A stretch of DNA of 64,000 bases. Origin: Dipteronia dyeriana. Lineage: Eukaryota; Streptophyta; Magnoliopsida; Sapindales; Sapindaceae. A program made the translations under genes and the position numbers. Position 1 is the first letter of the stretch, and each line of letters begins with the position of its first letter. Below, piece after piece: positions 22,601 to 34,222 of this stretch. The notes under the pieces are model-generated. The model was not told the origin of the DNA, did no database searches, and saw nothing but the letters and a program-made list of their open reading frames with translations. The stretch spans positions 37,208,405-37,272,404 of the forward strand of contig CM065301.1 in NCBI GenBank assembly GCA_032871835.1, in the 5' to 3' direction.

Positions 22601-23152
22601 ATGCTTTTGCCGAGTAGAATTCATTTTGGCGGAAGTATTTTAATTGCTTGAAATCCCAACTAGCTTTTTGTCTTGTCTTCCATTAATGCTTTATTAAAGT
22701 AGGAATAATAATCCTTAAATTAGTTCGCAGCATTAATTATGTGTCTTAATGGCAACCATGTACGTGCAATTTGTCTCTTTACGCGAAATCCCTATGATTG
22801 TGACATTCTAAAATTCTGATAGCTTGATCTGTTTTTGTCTCGAAGTGTGTCTTTCTATTGTTTGGTATACCTATTGGCATTTATGAGATACGACCCGCTG
22901 ATTATCTGATACACCGTTTACGCCACCGAACATCCCCTCTTTTTTCAATCTTCTCGCCTTTCCAAACCTAGAGTTTCATGATTTAATTATTAAGTGACTT
23001 ATTTAAATTGATGGGAGCTTTCTTATCGTTCATTTTTATGAAAAGAGGCAAAAGACCCAGGCTTTCTCCTCTCTTATAATGCACAAATTCATCTTGATTC
23101 TTCACTGAAACTTTTTTCAGTTTCTCTGCATCTGCTTTTAAGGTCAGTGTCC
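22601..23152 (+). other. Region upstream of antisense gene in G1
   Basis: No ORF. It is conserved in G2 at about 44618-45128: ttaatggcaaccatgtacgtgc, acgcgaaatc, tctgcatctgc and the block aaggtcagtg just before the start codon. A cttataat at 23073-23080 could serve as a TATA box about 75 bases before the ATG; this is a guess, and its G2 counterpart is only cttatact. Conservation between the two elements suggests a promoter or leader for the plus-strand gene. Confidence 0.4.
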
Positions 23153-26125
23153 ATGGATTCTATTACACGTCACCGTCTTTTTGTTATAGCCTTTGATAAG
23201 CTTGAGAGTGGAGATACTTATTTAGTCTCGCGCATTTATAAATTATTAGGGGAGTCACCCTCTGACCAACCTTATTTTTTCAATGTTGACGTTTATGGGC
23301 TTTACCCTGGTGTTCCTTCTAGTCCCAACCCTGAATCTTCTTCTAGCTCTGCTTCTTCCATTTCTAATCGTCACAGGTTCCTTTATGATCTAGGATGGGG
23401 AAGCATTGAAGTAATCACACGGTTCACAAACATGGTTCAAACGATATTCAGATTGGGAGGCAAGTGGTTAGTGAGAATGATGTTGAAGAAGAGCATCGTG
23501 CCTCTCGGATTCTCTTTTCTCTTGATCGCCCAAGTACGTATGATGCTGAACCGAACATGGTTGGGGACACGGAGATCGAGAAATATCATGATCATTTTGA
23601 TCTAGATAAGTTTATCTCGATGATGGTTGCTGATGGCAGGGCCGCGTGGAATCCTCATCGGGGTATGGTTGCAATTTATGGATCCATGTTTAGTTGCGGG
23701 GTGACTATTCCCCTTCAACCTTTCATTGCTTGGTTCCTTGCCGAGGTGGAGATTGCTCCGGCATAGCTTGCCTCGAACAACTACATGATTCTGATATGCA
23801 TGGGGCTCATGTGCAGCCGAATAAAGTTGTCACCGTCTTCCCCTCATGAAATAAGGTAATTTTATACCCATAGGCAGTCTAGTAAGATTGGGACTTATTT
23901 TCTTTTCTCCAACCATCCAGAAAACTGGATCCCTGAAGGAGTGAAGGTGAGTCAGAGCGTCGATAATTCCCTGGACGTTAAGAAAAAGGGTTTCATATGG
24001 GGTTTTCCAAATTCAAACAAATATTGGAAAAACAGTTGGTTTTTCATAGGAGGGAACTGAGGAAACCAGGTCAAGCTTTCAGTCGATGAAGCTCGGGAAG
24101 TATTGAAGGCTTCGCTACTTCTGCTCTCCCAATCGCTGGAACAAAACGCCACCCATTTTCACTGATGCTGAGTTGACTAACCTTGCTCGAGCGGTTGTGT
24201 GTACTTTGGGAAAAAAAAACAGGTCCTACCTTTTTTATGAGAAGAAAATGATGGATCTTGGATTCTTTGCTTAGATTTATGCTTGTCGCAGACGTTGTAA
24301 GTGAACTTTACTATTGCTTTCATTTTTGGTGTTTTTTGCACTTCTAACTCCTTACTCCTATCGGATTAAGTATATGATATGGACGTAGTCTGCGACGTTC
24401 AGGCCAGCCAGGAAAGGCGATTATTCAGGCGAGTCACAAGGATGCCTCTCGTCAAAACGAGGAAGAGATTGCCTCGCCTGATGACGAGTCGGATAAGAAT
24501 TATGAAGGATCCGATGTGCAAGTTCTTGAGTATGTTCCTAAAGAGGTCGTTCAGCCGACCGCGGGGGAATCAAGTGGCCCGAGTGGCCCTATGGGATCTG
24601 ATAATGACCAGGGGTCTGAGAATGAAGACGGGCAAGGTGGGCACCCTGGTGGTGTAACATCTGATGATCCTAGTTCCTCTGTTGACGAGTTGCCAATTGA
24701 GAAGTCTGTTGATAGAGGTGGAGTTAGGGAACCCCCTGCTAAATAGGTTAACCTTTATCCTGATCTTTTTGAACCCTTCCAAGATATTACAGAGGATGAC
24801 CCTGCAGCTGACCTCGACCTCGACCTCAACCGCACTCGGGCTGAGAAAAGGAAGGCATTTAATTCTTTTGCTCAACCTCTTCCAAAAATTCCCCTAGTGG
24901 TGTCATTCATTGAATCAAGCAACGAAGATGCTAATACTAAGGACTCCATGAGTGCTCAAGTAGAGACATCTTTGGAAGGGGAGGATTCTTAAGTGAGTTT
25001 GAACAAAGAAGATTCTTTACCCCCAGGGGTTGAGAATATAGTAACGGGATCCTCGGGAAAGCCTAAGTGTCCCACCTCCCAGGATATACTGAGGACCATG
25101 TCGTCTTGCCAAGCTTTTATCGGTGATGACCATTGGAGCCGCTTCAGAAGTGGTTCCACAATAGAGCGTCTTCATAATATTTTCAATAGTGCGACCTATG
25201 TAAGTCCCCAACTGCATTTCGTTTTATTGTGCCTTAACGTGGAAATGTCTAACCCACTTCTCTACAGGTAGTTGCTGAGTTTGCTGAGGCTGTTCAGTTG
25301 CAGCAACACCAAGCTGATCGAATAAGGTGTCTAGAAGCTCAGTAAAAGGAGAGTGAGGATAACCGTGCTCGGATTGAGGCGGTCTATCAATAATAAGTGA
25401 GTTCTACCTAGGAGTTCATCGATTGCTGTTTAGCAAAGCAGATGGAGGCTGGGGAGAGGGCTTCTACTGTAAAAGAGAAGGCTAAATATTTTCAGGACTT
25501 GCTCTCCGTTGCCCAGGAATCAATGCTAAGGTCTGAACAAGAGGCTGAACAAGCAAAGTCATCCTATGAGTAAAAAATTGAAGATCTTGAGCGCTAGGCT
25601 TTGACGGTTGAATCCCTTTCGAAGAAAGCCAAGTTAGAACTTAAAGTTCAAAGGGTTGATCGCTCTAAGAAGGTCCCAGCTTATGATTCTTTGCTCCTTA
25701 GGGAGTTTCAGTGGGGGTTTGTTTTGGCTAGTAAGTTCTTTAAGGTCAAGAACAGGGCGACCGATAAGGTCTGAGCCAATTGGGAATATTCAATCAGAAA
25801 TCACGTGGATCGGTCCTCAGAGGTTCTTCGGACTCAAATGAGGGAATAGAGGGCTTATTGTCGAAGCCAAGGTAAAGAACCTCATCCTATGCATCTGGAA
25901 GTCCCGTATGAGCATTCTTTTTCGACCTTTTATGCTAGTTAGGAAACTGGTGTGGACGGGTCAAAGCCTGATGTTAGATCAATCTCTGGAGTGGATTATA
26001 TTGCTTGGATGGATGATATGGATGACATAATTGTTTGGCCTTTGAAGAAGAGCCTTCTTCAAGAATATGAAATGGTGTCTGATCCGAGCATCGGCAAGAG
26101 TTCTAAGTCCTCGGCCCTGTCTTAG
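23153..26125 (+). pseudogene. Antisense extra gene of Gypsy G1, Transposase_28-like
   Basis: Lies opposite to gag-pol, between it and the 3' LTR. Exon 1 (23153-24298) begins MDSITRHRLFVIAFDKLE and after a frameshift near 23460 reads MVAIYGSMFSCGVTIPLQPF and IAWFLAEVEIAPA. It then has GFIWGFPNSN and SYLFYEKKMMDLGF blocks, resembling the putative gypsy-type transposon family (Transposase_28). Intron 1 is 24299-24370. Exon 2 (24371-25199) is acidic and Ser/Asp/Glu-rich. Intron 2 is 25200-25268. Exon 3 (25269-26125) is a charged, coiled-coil-like region ending at TAG 26123-26125. G2 has the same exons. Several in-frame stops (for example 23766) make this copy a pseudogene. I chose ATG 23153 because it matches G2. 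Function unknown. Confidence 0.7.
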
Positions 26126-26179
26126 ATCTTGTAAAAATTTATATAATTAATGAAACTCCATATTTTGCGTGATTGTTTT

Positions 26180-26350
26180 TTGTCGTGAATTGAAACGCCA
26201 AGTATCTTATTAACTGGCTAATATCGTTGAGCGATATAACTTTTAAGTGCCAAGTATATTATTAACCGGCTAATGTTGTTGCCCGAGTAACTTCTTTAAA
26301 CGCCAAGTATCTTATTCAACTGGCTAATATTATTAACCGAGTAATCTTAA
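26180..26350 (+). repeat. Tandem gccaagtatcttatt repeats, G1
   Basis: About three diverged copies of a unit containing gccaagtatcttattaact and ggctaat, separated by attgccgagtaac-like spacers. It lies just past the 3' end of the antisense gene. G2 has a longer version. Confidence 0.75.
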
Positions 26351-26694
26351 AACAAAGGCTAATAGACTTGCACTTTGTATTTCATACTCGGTTGCTGCCC
26401 AAACGGTGCATCGAGGCTCACCATGATCATACATTCGAGTCCTTGTGCATGTCACGGAGGACGTCTCCTAGTTTTGTCTGTGCAAGGGCTTACCAAACCG
26501 TTAAGCTCTGAATTGCTTAACACATCTGCGTAACTCACCAGGATTTAACCGACGGTGCCCCGAGCCATTTTCCAGAATCCGGTGCATCGGGATTACCTTT
26601 TGGTTAAGGTCTTTATTGACCTTGTTCGGCTGGCATGCTCTTTTGAGCTTCTCCGCCCATTCAGGATTTTTGCCAAATTAGTGGCCCATTTTAG

Positions 26695-26852
26695 TGCCTG
26701 TTAATTCTCATATGTTCTTAATATCATATGCTCAATCTTTTCATATGTTCTTATTATCATATGCTCACTCTTTTCATATGTTCTTATTATCATATGCTCA
26801 ATTTTTTCATATGATCTTTTTATCATATGTTCTTATTGTCATATGCTCAGAT
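26695..26852 (+). repeat. Tandem tcatatgttcttattatcat repeats, G1
   Basis: Five or so copies of a roughly 30-bp unit with the core catatgttcttattatcata followed by tgctca(a/c)tctttt. A shorter, more diverged set occurs in G2. This creates the spurious repetitive ORF on the plus strand. It lies between the convergent 3' ends of pol and the antisense gene. Confidence 0.8.
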
Positions 26853-26983
26853 TTATGGGAATCCAGTTGTTGGATTTTTTATTCATAATTCTGCAAAACT
26901 AACAATATGAAAAAAATAAAATCAAGGATTTCTAAGAATAAATCACTAAAAAATATCCTGACTAAAAGGTGATAAAGCGAATT

Positions 26984-28203
26984 TCAAGGATAGAAAATCT
27001 TTAAATATTGGGCGTTGCATGGTCGAGTAAGACCCCTCTAACTGATCATGGCCAGCCATCCCTTCAATCTTGTATGGGCCTTCCTATTTGCCAGCTAATA
27101 AGCCCGTGGCCTTATTTTTTATGTTCAACAATACTTTTCTAAGCATTAACTCTCCTATTTTGGAACCTCCTAACCCAGACATGAGAATTGTAGTGCCTAG
27201 CCGCTCTTTGCAGATATGCCGCATTTCACACTCGAGACTTTTCCCTTTTTTCTTCTAACTCATCTAGGCCTCGTAATAACATATCAACATTATGGTATTT
27301 ATCATATAACCTGACTCTAGATGACATATATGATGTTTCTATCGGGATGATAGCCTCTGTTCCGAATGCCAAGGAAAACGGTGTTTCTCCGGTACAAGTC
27401 CTTGTTGTTGTTCGATAAGTCCACAATACTTCAGGAAGTTTTGTGACCCAACTGCCCTATTTTGCATCTAGCTTCGCTTTGAGCGTGTGCTTGATGACTT
27501 TGTTCACTACTTCAGCTTGTCCATTTGATTTAGGGTGGGCGGGTGTGGCATAATAATTTGCAGTCTGGTACTCATTACACGGCTGCCTGAACTTTTGATT
27601 GTCAAATTGGGTGTTGTTATCAGCGATAATAGTATTTGGGAATTCAAACCTATAGAGTATGTTTTTCTTCGCAGAGTTTGTGGTGTTTGCTTACGTGATG
27701 TGCACTTGCACTTTAGCTTCCACCCACTATGTGAAATAATCAATAGCCATAATTACATGCTTAGTTCCACCCCTATTCCTGCTGGTATTGGACTGATTAA
27801 GTCCAATCCCCACATGGAGAATGGCCATGGGGATGTAAGGCTTCCAAGGTGTTTAGGGGGTTGCCGAATGACATTGGTGATCCTTTGGCAAGCATTGTAA
27901 CTTTCTGAACATCACTGTGCATCAGAGAAAAAAGAAGGCCAATAAAAACCTTGCCTGAGTTCCTTGTGTGCCAAACTTCTGCCTCGTGTAAAATTCCCGC
28001 AAACTCCACCATGGATTTCCTATAGTATCCGGTGTGCATCCTCCTCTAACACGCACCTTATGAGTGTTCGGGAGAACCCTCTTCTGTACAGTTCTCCTCC
28101 AATCATAGTGTATTTTGCTAACACGTACCTGGCGCATTTTGCTTCCAAGGGGGCTTCTAGGAGTATATCTTCTTCCAAGTACTTTTTTAGTTGAGTCATC
28201 CAA
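26984..28203 (-). pseudogene. pol: Gypsy G1 integrase and C-terminal tail
   Basis: Minus strand, end of pol. The zinc-binding start is damaged. The core is followed by YRTTTRTCTGETPFSLAFGT and EAIIPIET, the typical segment after the integrase catalytic domain, and then LRGLDELEEKREKSRV. Homology to G2 sets the end at the stop at 26984-26986. Frameshifts break it between 28200 and 27430. The role would be insertion of element DNA. Confidence 0.75.
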
Positions 28204-28257
28204 CCATCTAACAGAGTTCAGATTTCTAAGACATCAAAGTCTTTTGGCTCAACTATA

Positions 28258-29060
28258 TTAGGCCTGAGAAGATGTACGATCGGGGATATTCTTTCGCCTG
28301 ATTGTGGTTGTTGTTGATGCTAGTTTGGACAGAGCATCTGCTTTTTCATTTTCTTCCCGAGGGATTTGGACAATCCTATATTCCTTGAATCGTTGAAGGA
28401 TATGTTTTTCTATGCCCAAATAAGCCATCATACTTTCATCCCTGGCCTGATATTCATCTAAAACTTGGTTGGCGACTACCTGTGAGTCACTGAGAATTTC
28501 AACTTCATCTGCTCCGAGTGCGATACAAACTCTAAGTCCTGCCAGCAGTGCCTCATACTTGGCTTGGTTATTTGTTGCTTTGAAGTCGAATCTCATGGCA
28601 CACTTGACATCATCTTCTTCTGGGGTGTATATCACGATCCCTATCCCACTACCATGAGTGTTCGAGGAGCCGTCAACATATAACTTCCATGAGAAGCTCC
28701 TACCCAACATTCTTTTCGCTTCTAGATTAGGCTCTATGAATTCTACTATGAAATCTGCCACTGTTTAGCCCTTGAGTGATGTCCTGGGCACATATTTAAT
28801 ATCGAATTCACTCAGCTCGATCGCCCATTTGGTTAATCTCCCTAAAATCTCATGTTTCTGCAGAATTAACTTAAGCGGGCAAACGATGAAAACCCTGATT
28901 GCATGTGCTTGAAAATACGGCCTTAACTTCCTTGCTGCCAAAATTAATGCTTAAGCCATCTTTTCTGCTTACGAATATCTGATTTCAGCCGGAAGAAGAG
29001 CCTTGCTGATATAGTATACTGGCTTTTGTATTCCATTCTTTGTTCGGATCAGGGCTGAGC
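28258..29060 (-). pseudogene. pol: Gypsy G1 tandem RNase H regions
   Basis: The first RNase H region (about 29060-28770) is degenerate. The second is an open frame (28761-28258): KLYVDGSSNTHGSGIG (first Asp), KYEALLAGLRVCIALGADE (Glu), ILSDSQVVANQV (Asp) and IPREENEKADALSKLAST (Asp). That second copy has the arrangement of the archaeal-type RNase H added in Tat-group elements. Its catalytic residues all seem present, so this is the best preserved enzyme domain of G1. It would degrade the RNA strand during reverse transcription. Confidence 0.85.
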
Positions 29061-29289
29061 TTACTGCTAATTCTGTAAGTTACAAGTACAGGTAAAGTAT
29101 TTCTCCTTCCTTCGGTTTCGAGAGGATAGGTGCATGTCCTAAGTACTCTTTTATCTTCTGAAATGCCTACCTACATTCTGCATTCCGCATTCCATTCAAG
29201 TCTCTTCCATTTTCTGATAATTTTGAAAAATGGAGCATATTTATCGGTAGCCTTAGATATGAACCTACCAAAGGAAGCTAGGCATCCCG

Positions 29290-30110
29290 TTGAATGTTGT
29301 ACCTCCTTTAAGATTCTCAAAGAAGTCATTTTCTAAAGGGCTTCAATCATCTCGGGATTTATTTCAATCCCCCTTTGGTGCACTAGAAAACCGAGAAATT
29401 TTCCATAAGGAACCCCGAATAGGCACTTGTTCGGATTCAACTTTATCTGGTACCTTCTCAGGACATCAAATGTTTCACGCAGGTCCGAAACACGTCGTTC
29501 TATCGAGATACTTGTAGTTAACATGTCTTATATGTAAACTTCCATGCTTCTTCCTATTTGGCGGGTGAAAATACCGTTGACCAATCTTCGATAAGTAGCC
29601 CTAGCATTTTTTTAGCCAAAAGGGCATCACTGTATAATAGTACGAACCTTGATCGGTCATGAATGCTGTTTTATCTTCATCAGCTTTGTTCATCCATATC
29701 TAATTGTATCATGAATAAGCATCCATAAAACTGAGCAGTTCATGACCTGATGTAGCATCAACTAACTGGTCTATTCTAGGAAGTGAAAAACTATCCTTTG
29801 GGCATGCTTTGTTTAAATCTGTGAAATCCACACACATTCTCCATTGACCATTTTTCTTCTGGACTAATACTACATTTGCTTCCCACTGAAGGTAGTTGAT
29901 TTCTCTGATTGATCCTACAGTGAGTAACTTTTCTACCTCCTACTTGATTGCCCGACTTCTTTCGAGGTTGAAAGATCTTCTTTTTTGTATCACAGGTTTT
30001 ACGCTCGGATCCACCACCAAGTGATATGATATCACTCGTGCGTCTATCCCCACCATGTCTTCGTAACTTCATGCGAGCACGTCTTTGTATTCTCTGAGTA
30101 AATTGATGAG
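29290..30110 (-). pseudogene. pol: Gypsy G1 reverse transcriptase
   Basis: Minus strand from about 30110: YEDMVGIDARVISYHL, KPVIQKRRSFNLERSRAIK, MCVDFTDLNKACPKD, LLSFMDAYS, then EVYI, a TAA stop and DML where the YIDD catalytic motif should be (near 29519). It continues VSDLRETFDVLRRYQIKLN and FLGFLVHQRGIEINPE. The stop in the active site and others upstream make it inactive. Confidence 0.85.
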
Positions 30111-30439
30111 ATCTATCCTGACCTTTTCTTTTAGATTAACTCCGATTTTAACCTTCTTTACTGGTTCATCTTCTTTTAAGACTACTTACTCTGCTGGCTC
30201 CTCTGATGTTTCGAGTTCCTCCATTGGGTCGAACTCGAACATTATTGATTCTCCATACTTAGTTTGATCAGATTGGGTCAAAGCACACACTTGGTGTTCG
30301 CTGTTATCTATGTCCTTGTAAACTGAGAGATTAGCTCTTCTAGCAATTTCCTACGAACCCTTGATCGTTCTTCCCCATTCTATCGAGAATTTGATAATTA
30401 AAGCGTAGGTTATCGTTACTGCTTTTTTTTTGTTCAAGA

Positions 30440-30736
30440 AAGGTCGACCCATTAAGGCATTATAAGGCTAGTTCTCTATATCCACCACTCCAAAGTTGAG
30501 TAGCAACATTTTCTGGCAAGGCGCCACTCCAATCTTCACGGGCAATTTCACCATTTCAAGAGACCTAACCTCAATCCTCTGAACCCTCTGAGTGGGGTAT
30601 TAAAAGGTTGCATGTCCTTTCTATCTAATCTCAGTTGATCACAAACAGCCACACTGAGGATGTCTGCTAAGCTACCATTGTCCATTAGTATCCTCATTAC
30701 TTCTATATGGCCAATTCCGGCACTAATGACGAGAGC
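30440..30736 (-). pseudogene. pol: Gypsy G1 protease region
   Basis: Minus strand reading ALVISAGIGHIEVMRILMDN and GSLADILSV. The retropepsin signature is DNGS (family form DNGSSADIL) with the second serine changed to leucine. Then DQLRLDRKDMQPFNTPLRGF. The solo LTR S1 interrupts coding just upstream at 30737. Confidence 0.75.
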
Positions 30737-32217
30737 TGAAATTCCCAAGAAAGTGTGTGTCTATAAACCTAGAGGGGTGAATAGCTTTTAATTCGATTGA
30801 TTACCAATTTCGTGAATTAATCAATATTAGTAGAACTACTTCATTCTTCCAAGTGTTCAAATAAATGACAATAAACATAAAGCAATAACAACAAGCAATA
30901 TATACGTGGAAACCCTCCAAATGGAAAAAACCATGGGTTGTTCAGTGCACCACACTCGATCCTCAAAATCCACTACTGAATGAAAGTTTACAACCTAGGT
31001 TGACCTCCCGTCACACCCAATACGGTTACTAACCCTTTCACTCCATCCGACTGGCCTTTTATAGTGATTTTGGATCACCAACCTTATGCACTAACCACTT
31101 AACCACAAGCTTAATCAACAATGAAGAGATAATGGCAACCTAAGTGAATATGCAAGAATATTTTATTTGCAAAAATGCTTTCATGCTTATCTAGTATTAA
31201 AAATGACAAGAAAAAAAATCCTAGATATCAATGTTCTAAATGCAAAGTCAAGAAGAATTAGCTAGAAGGGTAAAATTGTCCTAAATTCTAGCTATCACTA
31301 ATCAATGCTCTCAACCAACAATCAAGACCACAAGCATGTCATAAAAGCTATTAAGCACACAAGCATGCATTTAATTTGTAATAAAAGCTAGAACCTAGGT
31401 ATACATGTCATAGTAATGAAACTATAAAGTCTATAGCATGTAGAGAATACCTAGTCATGAACAAACAAGAGACTCATGCTTGAACGATGCTTGATGATTA
31501 TGTTTTGAAGTTTGATTGAGTAAAAATGGCTTCTTGGAGCTTTTCTTACTAAGAAAACCTTATCTCTTAAAATAGGTTTGGAAGCTCTTAAAAAACGAGT
31601 TGGGGAAAAGATGACATATTTATACAAGCCCCTAAACGAAACTACGTTGTTTTATAAACATAGCCAAAAAGGTTGTAGTGTGCGGGTCCATACCCGCACA
31701 GTGACCAGCTCATATCAGTGCATGATTATGTATACTCGCGTAAATGTTCGCGCATGGCTGGAGACCGAGAGATGAAAAAATCATCACCCAGTGCAATGTA
31801 AGGGTCCCAAACCGCGCAAGTGTCCGCGCATTGACCTGACACCGAGAAGCAACATATTGTCACCCAGCCTACTGCGTAAGTACTACACGGGTAGCCACCC
31901 ACGCAAAACCCGTGCACTTCCCTGTTAACAGAGGGATCAAAGAAACACAAGCAAGATCAAACACAAAGCAATCCAAGCAAGCAAGAGATAGACAAATAAA
32001 GCACACACAATGTAAAATAAGCACTAATGCAAGGTAATTAAGACATGCATGAGAGTAAGTGTGTGCACTATAAACTCTTCAAAGTGATAAAGCAAGTGAT
32101 ATATCTTTGAAGCTTGAACTTAATCACGAGAAAAGCTGGCGTAAGCTACCCTTACATATTTATCTCCAAATATGGTTTGTCAATCGAAATAGTCAATCAA
32201 TAACCAAGGAACTTATA
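30737..32217. mobile_element. Solo LTR S1 inside Gypsy G1
   Basis: Starts TGAAATTCCC, ends ACTTATA (the usual CA end seems mutated). A perfect 5-bp TSD AGAGC lies at 30732-30736 and 32218-32222. It is related to S2 at 45129-47351: both share tgaaattccc near the start, aaagtgtgtgtct, acctagaggggtgaata, tacgtggaaaccctccaaatg, and a right part with aagtgatata(t)ct-tgaag. No coding capacity or PBS. 1481 bp against 2223 bp for S2, so it carries deletions or S2 carries additions. Confidence 0.8.
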
Positions 32218-32222
32218 AGAGC

Positions 32223-34177
32223 ATCGTTTGGTCGGACGTCGACCCCATGTGAGTCAGCTTCAGTGAATATTATCGGGTCCCATCCTTCCTTTATTCTCTT
32301 CAAATCAGGCTTGATGGAATTAATGTCAAAATTCTGTCTTGCTTCCACTGCTTCTCAGATTTCCTGAATCCGCTCTTGGTTACTTCTCCCAGATGATAGT
32401 CCTCCAAAGATAGTCTATATCGCTCCACTCACCTCAGAACTGGCCTTTTTATTTAATCCTGATTTATGATCTTCTGGCTTGGTTTCTTTCCGAGTTTCTG
32501 ACTTCTCATCTTTCTTTAAGATTATATCTTACAGATGTCCTTCTCAGATGAGGATTTCTATATAGTCTCTGAGATGGTAACATTTAGAGGTCTCATGACC
32601 GGTTTCTTTATGGAATCTATAATACTTTGTCGTGTCACGTTGGGAAAATTATGACTGCCGATGTGGCTCCTTCACCAGATTCTTCTCTCTCAGTATTGTC
32701 AGGATCTATTCCTGTCTTTTTTGAAGCGGAGTGTAGTTTGTATATTTTCATTGGAACTTTTCCTTGGCTTGGTCAGTATTATGTCCACTTCCCCCATCTT
32801 TGCTTCTTTCCTTGTTATTTCCTTTCTGTCTTTGACTCAACATCTTTTTGTTTGGGTCTCCCTCCATGCATGTAACAACCTCCTGTTTCCAACTCTTCTT
32901 CTTCAGCTAATGCATATCCTACGACCATATCCTACTACCATATCCATCATGTCTGCATATCTAGTTAGTCGAGCTCTTCTTAAGTCGAAAGATAATCGCC
33001 CGTTCTGTAGGTTGTTTTTGAATGCAGCGATTATTGCTTCATCATTTATACTGCCGAATTCTGAGACTGCTTGGCCGAATTTTCCCAGATACTTTTTTAA
33101 CGACTTATCTTTTCCTTGTTTTAGTTGAGAAATGTATGTAACTGATTTTTTTGTGTACGATCCCCAGGAACTGTCTTGAAAAACTTTTGCTCAACTCACC
33201 AAAACTCCTAATACTTGCCAGAAGCAATATCCCAAACCATCTTGAGCCTGTATCCTTAAGAGTTTGTGGAAAGTTAAGACACAACAAAGGATCGCTATGG
33301 GCATATTGGGCCGTAGCATTTTTATACCATCTGACATGCTCATTCAGATCTGTATTCTTTTTGAATTGTTCCACGTGGGGCATCCTGAATCTCTCCGGGA
33401 ACAGTGTTCATGGAATATCTCTAGTGAAAGGGCTATCAGAATCATTGTCAGACAACTCATTGTACCTATACTGCCTAATCAGCGGGTCCATTTGGTGCTT
33501 GTTATTCTCGACTTCTCAGGTCAGGCTCTTGATTACGATATCTCTATCACCCACCGGCTCTCCCCGATGGTCGACCCGTCGTGTGACAGTCATACCTGTC
33601 ACCATCTTTTCTTCATCCTGCCTTAAAGTCTCATGAGCCAATCCTTGTAAGTGTATGGTTCCACAGTGACGTTTACGATTACGACGGTCACTGTCTTCTA
33701 ATGATGACATTCGATCCCTTCGCCGATCGTATTTAAGGTATCTACTGTACCCCGTTTGATCATGGCTTCATCTTTGGGGGGTTATTATTTTATAGGTATC
33801 TCAGGATCCTGGTCACACAATGTGCCCCTAGTTAGATTGACAAGATCTGAACTCCTGACCGGCACTAACGCATTTGGTTCTGGTCTGACTATAGTCGATC
33901 GAAGCCTAGAGGGTGATTATGGATTTGGCAGATTTTTCCCTCCCGCAGCTAGTAGATTTATTCCTTCCTCTGCTGCATCTGCCAATAACTATTGTAATTC
34001 ATCCCTGAAACGATACGTAATGCCCTCGCCGGTCGGAGGGACTAGCTGAATGCCAACCAGGGATACCGGTTGATTCCCAATGGTTGTTGTGGGATCCTGA
34101 GTGGTCCCCTTCATATGAGCATTATCTGGAGATTTTCGAGTATCCCTAGAACTGTCCTTACTTCCATTAACAGACAT
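32223..34177 (-). pseudogene. gag: Gypsy G1 gag
   Basis: Minus strand from ATG 34177 (MSVNGSKDSSRDTRKS, matching the G2 start). A Glu/Arg-rich middle follows, then the retrotransposon gag core at 33383-33105: MPHVEQFKKNTDLNEHVRWY, LCLNFPQTLKDTGSRWFG and SFGELSKSFSRQFLG. A zinc-knuckle-like CxH segment near 32600-32500 is recognisable only by comparison with G2. It forms the particle shell in this family. Stops and frameshifts break it into short ORFs. Confidence 0.75.
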
Positions 34178-34203
34178 CTTTTAAATAGATCGAAGGTTCC
34201 ACC

Positions 34204-34220
34204 CCCTTCCTCTAGCGCCA
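34204..34220 (-). promoter_or_regulatory. Primer binding site of Gypsy G1
   Basis: On the minus strand tggcgctagaggaaggggg follows the LTR end (CAACA) after two bases. G2 has tggcactagaaggaggggc in the same place. The tRNA was not assigned. Confidence 0.7.
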
Positions 34221-34222
34221 AT

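Noticed and set aside
26180..26350. CRISPR-like repeat-spacer pattern
   Set aside because: Units are diverged, spacers are not unique, and the DNA is plant nuclear sequence within a retrotransposon.
26695..26888. Repetitive Met-Phe-Leu-Leu-Ser-Tyr ORF on the plus strand
   Set aside because: Encoded by the tcatatgttcttattatcat tandem repeat, not a gene.
33151..33636. Plus-strand ORF of 161 codons within G1
   Set aside because: Shadow of the minus-strand gag in another frame. The minus-strand reading has the gag motifs and a G2 counterpart.
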